Part shown: positions 37,001 to 46,000 of the stretch, one piece after another
Numbering within the stretch: the first letter of the stretch is position 1
How the letters are laid out: each line of letters opens with the position of its first letter
Source of the DNA: Voacanga thouarsii
Taxonomy: Eukaryota > Streptophyta > Magnoliopsida > Gentianales > Apocynaceae
Assembly: GCA_026120185.1 (NCBI GenBank)
Contig: JANUWF010000008.1
Location: 372,001 to 436,000 of the forward strand
Length of the DNA: 64,000 nt
Direction of reading: 5' to 3'
The notes under the pieces: generated by a model
What the model was told of the DNA's origin: nothing
Seen by the model: only the letters and a program-made list of their open reading frames with translations
Databases searched by the model: none
Made by a program: the position numbers and the translations under genes

Positions 37001-40000
37001 GAGGATCCCTTCACTTGAGGAGGCGGTCTCGGCCATGATACAGTAGGAGAGTCGTATTAAGCTACAGGTTGGGACAGGCGGACATCCTGGGATGAAGTCA
37101 GCACTAGTGTTCTCCAACTTAGGTAACACAAGGTTCAAACGGGAGACTAGGCAGTGCTACAACTGTGGTGAAGTAGGTCATCTGAAACAGGCTTGTCCTA
37201 AACCACGCAAGGAGAGAGACTCAGGTGGACGTGGACAGTCTGCAGGTTGTGGTTGCGGCCTGGGGGCAGAAGAGGTGGAAGAGGCTATCGGGCCAATCTG
37301 ATGGTAGCAGAGGAAGAGGAAGAGGCGGGTGTGGTCTTTACTGAAGAAGACCAGGCGCTATTAGAAATACTGAAAAGGAAGCAGAGAGCAGGTGATGGAG
37401 ACAAGAAGAGTGCGATTGAAGATGCATCCACCTCCTCTTTGCCCATGGGTAACACTGCTACCTATGCTCAATTGATCAAAGGTACTGGTAACACACATGC
37501 TCTTGCTTCTATCTCCACCACTAGATCACCAGAATGGATCGTAGATTATGGTGCATCTCGACATATGACAGGTAATGCTAGTGAGTTCTCTTCCTATACT
37601 CACTTAGCGATGCCAGAGAGCATCCAGACCGCTAATGGGACAACACAGCCTGTGGTTGGTAATGGTATAGTGAATTGTACGGGTTCAGTAACTTTGTCCA
37701 ATGTTTTGCATGCTCCTTTCCCAGTAAATCTTTTATCTATTAGTGCCATTATACTCCAACTAAAATGTGTGGTTTCTTTTGATATTCCCAAGGTGATCTT
37801 TCAGGAAAAGGAGACAGGCCGGAGACTTGGGACTGGCACGTGGCGTAATGGACTGTGGTACTTGGATCGTGAGGGGATGGACTCAGTATTGATATCTATG
37901 GTGGAGAAGGTAGGAGTAGGAGGATCTAAGATGAGTGCTGAGGATGTGTTGATGCTCCATCACCAACTCATGGGACACATTTCGTTTAGTGTGTTGAGTC
38001 GGTTGTATCCAGTTTTATTTTAAAATGCTAATAAACAAAAAGTTGTGTGTGATGCATGTGAATTTGGAAAACTTACTAGAAGTTCTTATGTTAGTTCTGG
38101 TCATAGAAGCTCTTGTGCTTTTAATTTGATACATTCTGATGTTTGGGGATCTTGTTCCACGTGTTCTATAAATGGTTTTAGATATTTTGTGACTTTTATT
38201 GATTGTTTTTGTAATACCCCATGTTTGACCGTCTTGGGTAAGTGAGGGAAAAATCATGCATGTCATATTAAGTTATACCACATTTGATGATTTGAATTAT
38301 TTTTCATGAAAATATTGGTTGTGGATTGCATGAATTAATTTGTTCTTGAAATAGTTTGATTGCTTGAGCTTTCATTTATTGAGGAGAGTTTATTGAAAAA
38401 AAAAGGGCAAAGCAAGTGGGGAGAGCATTTAAACCTTGACGGGCTTGAGTTTGAATCCTAGCAATTTCAAATCCTTTTCATTCTCTTATTTTCCTTCCTT
38501 CTTCCCTAACTTTTCCCTAGTTTGGCCGAAATCTCTAGGAGACTAGCCACTAGGAAATTAATTTCCTAAGAAGAGGAAAATAAATTAGGAGAGTGATTTA
38601 TTTGAAAATTTTATAAAATATTTGAGAACAAGTTAAATTATTGGTTCTAATATCTTATCATAACCTTAGAGAGAATTTTAATAATATATTAGTAAAGAAA
38701 ATCATATAGATATTATTTTCAAGGAAATAAATTCCCATATTTTATCTTCTTTCAAATAATATTTTCATAATGGAAATAAAAGACTTGGAGGTGAAATTAA
38801 ATGGAGTATTTATCTCTTGGATAAATCCAGGAATTTTCGAAACCTTAGGGGAAATTTCAGTAGGCACGAATAGGAAACCAGAATTTTATTTCCTAATAAC
38901 TATTTAATAGCTATTTCCTAATTAAATGACCTAATTCCTCTCTAGGGTTTTCTGGAAAACTCCCTTCTAGCAGCCGCCACTTAGGGTAAAGACAACTTAC
39001 CTAAAACACTCCCAAACCTTAGCTAAGATTGGCCAAGAAAACCCTAACCAATTAGGACTTGTCTTCAGTCAAAAGGAAACCAGAATTTCAGCCCTAGACC
39101 CTCAGAATTTTCGTCACTGTTCACACCTATTCTGCCTAAAATTTCCAGCACAAAATCTGCACAAAAGTGCCCTAGCTATCAAAGCAGAAAAACGGCTGCA
39201 CAAAGGCCCATTCTTCCTCTCCTATTTTCGCTATTATAGGGACTCAAAACCCATCAGATTTTTCCTCTCTTTCTGTCCAGAATCTCAGCACCCTCAGCTA
39301 CACAAACACAGCAGCCACCAACCCTAATTCCCCTCCAAAATCTTGGCAGCCCTAGAGAACACCAAAGCTGAACAATTTTCTGTTTTGATCAAGAAACCCT
39401 AGTAAGGCCAAAACTTCTTCAAACACCTAAACCCTAAAGCACCTCAGCCTAACCTATCTCCTTCATCAATCAGCCTCAAACAAACCCTAAAAACCCTCCA
39501 TTGCTCAGAAATTCCAGCCGCCAACCCTCCTCCACATCTGGACCAAAATAGCACCCAAAACTCCATCAAAGCTGAAAACCAACTCTAAGGTAAGCAACTC
39601 CTCAACTCTTCATCAACTCCTCTTCAATTCCTCTTGTCTTCTTCTCCTAAATCTCGTTCATAAGGGACTGATTTTACCCATTCTTTGGGGAGTCTTGATC
39701 AAGGACATCCAAGCGATCCAAACTCTTCAACTAGTGATCAAACTCAAGCTAGTCAACAAAGAGTTGCCGTGATTTAAGTCTAAATCGCTAAGAGGTAATC
39801 AAGATCCTATTTTTATTGATTTACAAGGTCTTAAACTTCAAAATATTGACTTAAGGATGCTTATGGAGTCTAGTATGAACGCATGGATATATTAGATTGA
39901 TGAACATGTTGATGAAAGCCATAGACAGAGCATGTATGAGATATGACGTTGATGTATCTTGCCATGATGAACCTAGATTCATGCTAAATAGGCAAAAGAT

Positions 40001-43000
40001 GAGATCTTTTAATGGTTATGGGGCTATTTATAATGATTTTATGTTAGTTTAATATGGAAGAGGTCATGTGAAGAATTGATCTAGATCAATGTACAGTCAT
40101 GATCAATAGAATCGTAAAGGAAAGTTATATATGTGATTTAGTGAATCAAATACCATGGATGCAATGGGTAAATAATAAAATCCTGAAGAGTCATGTTGTA
40201 TGAAATAATGGGTGGAATGATTAAATCCTAATTGCGGGGTTATTTGCTCTAGATAAGAAAGGAGAGGAAATTAGAGCAATCGATTGAGTTGGATTTGGCT
40301 GTGATATATCCAGGTAAGTCCCTGCATAACTGTTTTGATAAATGTTACTTGTTTGCAAGCAATTTTTACAATATTATTTGAAATTGGTATCAATATGATG
40401 CTTTGACACAAGGATTGAGCCTTGACTAAAAATGATGAGTTATGTTGGATTGTTGTGAGATTTGGATTGGAAACATGGATGTTCTATTTTCAAAAACGAA
40501 TTTGCTAAATTTTAATTGTTCAAACTTCGAAAATGATTTCTTAAACCATTGTCAAACGATTTGGAAACGCTATTACGAATAACCACGTTTTGCAATCAAA
40601 TTAATTAAAGACTTTTGGAAAAGGGAAAATGATTTTGCCCCTGAATGGGGAGCGTTGAGTACTCAGCGGGGGTAGGCTGATAGTACTAGTTTCGAAGAGC
40701 AGGAGTGAGTCTTCTGGTAGGTGGCCACCTCCAGAAGATAAACTCAACTTGGAAAGGCGACGAGTACTACTTAGTCAGGCCGGTCCGAGCTAGCATATTA
40801 GTCCATGTGGACACTGATGACCCGGATTGGACAACCGGAGTATTGGGTGAAGAGATGGAGGAGTATCTCACCTAGTGGGTGAATTCCCCACTGCCCATTG
40901 TTGAAAGAATACATTGGGAAGCTATCATGGTGGTAACCATGATATGGATTATGTTACTATATTGTTGAATCATTTGCTAATCCCTATTTAATGAATAATG
41001 ATTGTGATGAAACAATGATTTATTGTGAACTGTTTTGGATTGATTGAGCAAGGCTCCTTTTTATGACGGTTATTGATGAGATTGGCTTGCAAACACGATT
41101 TTGTGGTTTTGATAAATCTGCATACATGAAATGGTTTTAACTGACATTTGCACACACGGGACTTACTGAGATGTCAATCTCACGCCTTTTATATTATGAT
41201 TTCAGGAGATTGCTTTTAGTGAGCGGGGCGAAGTTAGGGTTGAGCTCCAATTTATTTATTTAGTTGTGGTTGAATTTATTTCAAGAGACGCTTGTTAGTT
41301 TTGATTTTCCAGACTTGTATAAGTTTTGCTTTCAGATGTAATGGAATTATCCTTTTAATTTTATTTAGCAGTTTTTGTTTTATTTTGTACCTTGTTATAA
41401 AGACCCCTGGTCCTTTGGTGGTCCTTTGGACGGGGCGACATCCTGCCTCTAGGTACCTAGGGTGTGGGGTGTTACAGTTTTTCTCGTGTTACTTGGTTGT
41501 ATTTGATGAAAAATAAGAGTGATGTATTTGACTGCTTCAAAGACTTTTATAGGTCTATTCAGACTCAATATGGAGTAGTGGTGAAAATATTAAGGTCTGA
41601 TAATGGTACAGAGTATACCAATAAAGCATTTGCGGAATACTTATCAGCTCAAGGCATACAACATCAGACTACATGTCTATACACACCAGCTCAAAATGGG
41701 GTAGCAGAAAGGAAAAACAGACACCTTCTAGAGACAGTTAGAAGTATGATGATCGCGATGAATGTCCCAAAGCAGTTATGGGGGCAAGCGGTCTTAACAG
41801 CTGCTCAATTGATCAACGGGATGCCCTCAAGAGTGTTGAACTGGAAGTCTCCGTGTGAAATGTTGAAAGGAGATAATGGTGGGATCCTCCCATTGAAGGT
41901 GTTTGGTTGTGTGTGTTTTGGGAAGGACAACAGACCATCTGTAGGGAAGCTTGGTCCTAGAGCCGTGAAATGTGTCTTTGTAGGATACTCTGCTACCCAG
42001 AAGGGGTATGTTTGCTGGAGTCCAGTAGAGAAAAGGTTGTTTGTAAGCATGGATGTGCATTTTCGAGAGTTTGAGTCATATTATACACTGGAGGTGACCT
42101 CACCTATTGGTGACTTATCTGATAAAGAATGTATGAGGCGAGAGGGGGAGAATGGTGAGAGGTTGGTGAATGTAGGATCAATTCCCTTATCGATTCCTTA
42201 TTCTGTTGAGAGGAGAGAATTAGTTGAGGAGCACGAGAACAAAGAAGAGGAGGAACCCGTAGGTGTTGGGACTCAGGCACAGGGGGAGTTGAGAGTATAT
42301 ACCAGAAGGAGGCAGAATGAGGTGCCAGAGTCAACATCTGCAGTCCCACTGGTGCCATCAAGTTCCTTGTCCCGACCTACTCCAACTTCTGAGACACCCA
42401 CACCACCCTCAAACTCAGAAGACACAGGTGATATAATTCCTTCTTCTCATCCCACTCCCATGATAGTAAGGAGGACCTCTTGCAATAATGCGGGAGTTCC
42501 CCCCGACCGTTATGGTTTCCCACATGATATTGCTCAGTTTGTCTCATACTCTAACTTATCACCTATGTATGGAGCATTCATTACATCTTTGGACTCTGTT
42601 ACTTTACCTAAGTGTTGGCAGGATGCTAAAGAGGATCTAAAGTGGAAAGCAGCTATGCAAGAAGAACTTGGAGCTCTAGATAAGAACAGAACTTGGGAGA
42701 TAGTGTCACTACCACCAGGTAAGAAGGCAGTGGGGTGCAAGTGGGTGTTCACAGTGAAGCAGAACTCGGAAGGAAAAATTGATTGCTACAAGGCATGGTT
42801 GGTGGCGAAGGGGTATAGTCAGAAATATGGCATTGACTATGATGAGACCTTTGTTCCCGTGGCTAAGATGAGAACAGTAAGGACACTTGTCTGTCTCCAT
42901 TGCAGTGAATGGGGGTTGGAAACTACATCAGTTGGATGTTAAAAACGCATTTCTTCACGGAGATCTACTAGAAGAGGTGTATATGGAGGTTCCCCTAGGC

Positions 43001-46000
43001 TTTGGTACAAAACAGATAGTGGACAAGGTTTGTAGATTAAGGAAGTCACTGTATGGGTTGAAACAGTCTCCTAGAGCTTGGTTTGACAGGTTTAGAAGAG
43101 CTATGGTAAGCATGGGCTATCAGCAAATCAATGCCGATCACACAGTGTTCTTTCAACAATAGGGTGGTCACATTACTATGTTAGCAGTGTATGTGGATGA
43201 TATGATTATCACCGGTGATGACGAGGGTGAGATTGCTCAGTTGAAGGCAAAACTGGGCAAAGAGTTTGAGGTGAAGGACCTCGGGCAGCTAAAATACTTC
43301 ATGGGGATTGAGGTGGCTCGTGGAGAAGAGGGGATTATTCTATCTCAGAGGAAGTATGCATTAGACTTACTCACAGAGACGGCTATGTTGGGTTGCAAGC
43401 CTGCGGTTTCACCAATTGATCATAGGTTCAAGTTGAGCGCAGAGGCAGGAGAGTCGGTTGATCGTGAGCGGTACTAGAGGTTGATAGGACGTCTCATCTA
43501 TCTGGGTCACACTCGTCTTGACATATCATTTGCTGTGAGTATGGTGAGCCGCTACATGCATGACCCAAGGAAAGGCTACATGGACGCAGTGTACCAAATT
43601 CTGAGGTACCTGAAGAGTGCACCAGGGAGGGGGTTGATCTTCAAGAAGAATGGACATCTAAACATTGAGGGCTATTGTGACTCTGACTGGGCTAGTTGTG
43701 CTGATGATAGAAAGTCCACAGCTGGATATTGCATGTTTGTAGGAGGCAATTTGGTATCCTGGAAGAGTAAGAAGCAGTCAGTGGTTGCAAGGTCGACAAC
43801 AGAGGCTGAGAATAGGGCTATGGCTTTAGGAGTTGCGGAGATGGTGTGGTTGAGAGCTTTGTTAGTAGAGCTCAAGGTGGATCAAGGAGTCAAAATGAAG
43901 CTGTGGTGCGACAGCAAGTCCGCAATTAGCATTGCCAACAACCCCGTGCAACATGACGGAACCAAATATGTGGAGATTGATAGGTTCTTCATCAAAGAAA
44001 AGCTGGATAGTAGACTATTGGAGCTGGGACATGTAGCTACTAGAGAGCAAGTGGCTGACTGTCTCACTAAAGGACTTGGTTCATTAGATCTTTCAAGATT
44101 GTGTGACAAGATGGGCTTAATGGATATCTTCTGCCCATTTTGAGGGGGAGTGTTGAGATTTGTATCTTTGTTAGGGTCTCATTGAGAAATGAAGAGTATA
44201 GATAATTCTAGGGACTTGTGTGCAAAATTGTAAAGGTTGTATATAAGCCTAAATTGTTATCGAATAAAATAAGTTTTACTTGATTAATCAATTGTTTCAA
44301 TTTCAGAAAGGTTACACCTCATTGATAGCCTGTGAAACTCCTGCGTGTACTCCTTCACTGACTTATCATGCTGCCTTAAATTATGGACCCATTGATATAA
44401 GGTTTTTTCAAAATCCTCAGGTAAAAATTGAGCCTTCAGCTTCTCCTTCATCTTATTCCATCTTCTGATTTTTCCTTTTCCTTTGTTCTCACGTTCTTTT
44501 TGGTAATGCTTCCACCAAGTAGTATCAACCCAATCAAGAAAATCTCCAGCTTCCATATCACCATTAAATTCTGAAATTTGTATCTTCACACCATACTTCT
44601 TAGAATTTTGTGGAGCATGTACAATACAATCTTCCCATCTCCGAGGTCTTTGATTTTGTCTTGGAGGCCTTTCATTTTCTGAACTTCTTCCCTCACGAGA
44701 ACTGTGATTTTCATCTTCAGATTGCCGTTGAATTTCATCTCTTGCTTCCCTAATATGGTCAGATTCATTATCATTGTCATTTCTGTGATTCTGATTACCT
44801 ATAGCTTGAGTGGCAAGCTGTGTGAGCTGCTAACCTGCTCTTGCGGCTCTTCAAACATCTCAACAGTCACATACCTGCCCCTACGGCCCCTATTTCCTCT
44901 TCTGCCTCTGGCAGCCATGATCGCAAAGAATAGGAACTTGCTTTGTTACCAATTTGATGCAAACAGCATTATAGAATGGAGGACAAGCCACAGAAAATAA
45001 TAGGAAACAGCAACAGCCACAAAGTAAGTAGGACAACAGCTAAAAACAGGAAACAACCACCAAAAAGTAGTAAACAACAACCAGAAACCAGAAACTCAAG
45101 TATAGTGGTTAAGGTGTCCAATAACTCACAAGATAGTAATTAGAATATAAAAATTTTGGACTTTCTGAGACCTGAAACTGAACAGAAGATGTGGTTTCTG
45201 CTAGCCTCTCGCGCCTACAGCAGCGGCAGAGGGATTGGTAGGCACCACGGGGTCGACTCCTCAATACCCAAGCCTCCAAATCTTCAAAACCCTAGCTGGT
45301 TTGGAACTCCAGCTCTCTGCAGAATTGCTCTTGAGAAAAGCCTCTCAAAAACTGCTGCAAATGGCCGGAAGAGTTTGCTTATACCAGCCACAAAGCTTCT
45401 AAGAGAAGCTACCCCATAAGTAGCCACAACGCTTCTTAGAGAAGCCATCCTATGTTTACTTCAAACCCCTCTTAAAGACCACCTATCCTTTTAGTGCCCC
45501 TAACAAAATATCTTCCCAACAGAACACCCCTTTACATACCACATGACCCACCATTAATTAACCTCTTTAGATCCCAAAAGGAAAATTACGCAAATGCCCC
45601 TAACAAACATAAATGTGAAAAAAATAACCTAAGCAGAAGATATTTACAGAAAATGAGTTTGCATTACTACTAAACTTGAATACTTTTAGTATATTAGCAT
45701 TACATCTCAAGCACAACCATCCCCCATAAGCTCTAACTTGTTTTAAGCTTGTTTCACTTTGGAATTGATCAGAACTTCAGTGAAGGTATATTTTGTTGCT
45801 ATTCTGAACTAGCATGCTAATTTTGGAATGGTCAAAACTTCAGTGAAGGTATATTTTGTTTCTATTCTGAACTAGCTTGCTAATTTTGTGTTATATTGTT
45901 TTTCTTGGGAATTCAGGTTTCCCGTTCTCTTGCTGCCTGCGAAGGTGCCCTTCTTGTGGTAGATGCCTCCCAGGTAATTTTCTTTCTCTTTTGTACATGT

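Larger units (their letters stand above)
35922..44293 (+). mobile_element. Copia-1: full-length Ty1/copia element, lightly damaged
   Basis: Two 143-bp LTRs (35922-36064 and 44151-44293) differ at about six positions. The perfect target duplication GTTTC is at 35917-35921 and 44294-44298. Internal order is gag, protease, integrase, reverse transcriptase, RNase H, the copia order. A Tekay-type solo LTR splits integrase. Without it the element is about 5.1 kb, a normal length. It lies in Gypsy-2 gag, in the opposite orientation. Confidence 0.95.
28689..45666 (-). mobile_element. Gypsy-2: Ty3/gypsy element with nested insertions, minus strand
   Basis: The outermost insertion in LEPA intron 3. 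Ends TGATGCAAAC...GTTTGCATTA are flanked by the perfect 5-bp target duplication CTACT (28684-28688 and 45667-45671). It reads right to left: LTR, primer site, gag, protease, reverse transcriptase, RNase H, integrase, LTR. Later insertions are MULE-B in the left LTR, a CRM-like solo LTR in integrase, a short copia-like solo LTR in reverse transcriptase, and Copia-1 in gag. Without them it is about 6.1 kb. All genes are broken. Confidence 0.92.

Noticed and set aside
37247..44143. Copia-1 as an active element
   Set aside because: In-frame stops at 37044, 38021, 43160 and 43476, a shift near 42890 and a solo LTR in integrase exclude activity.
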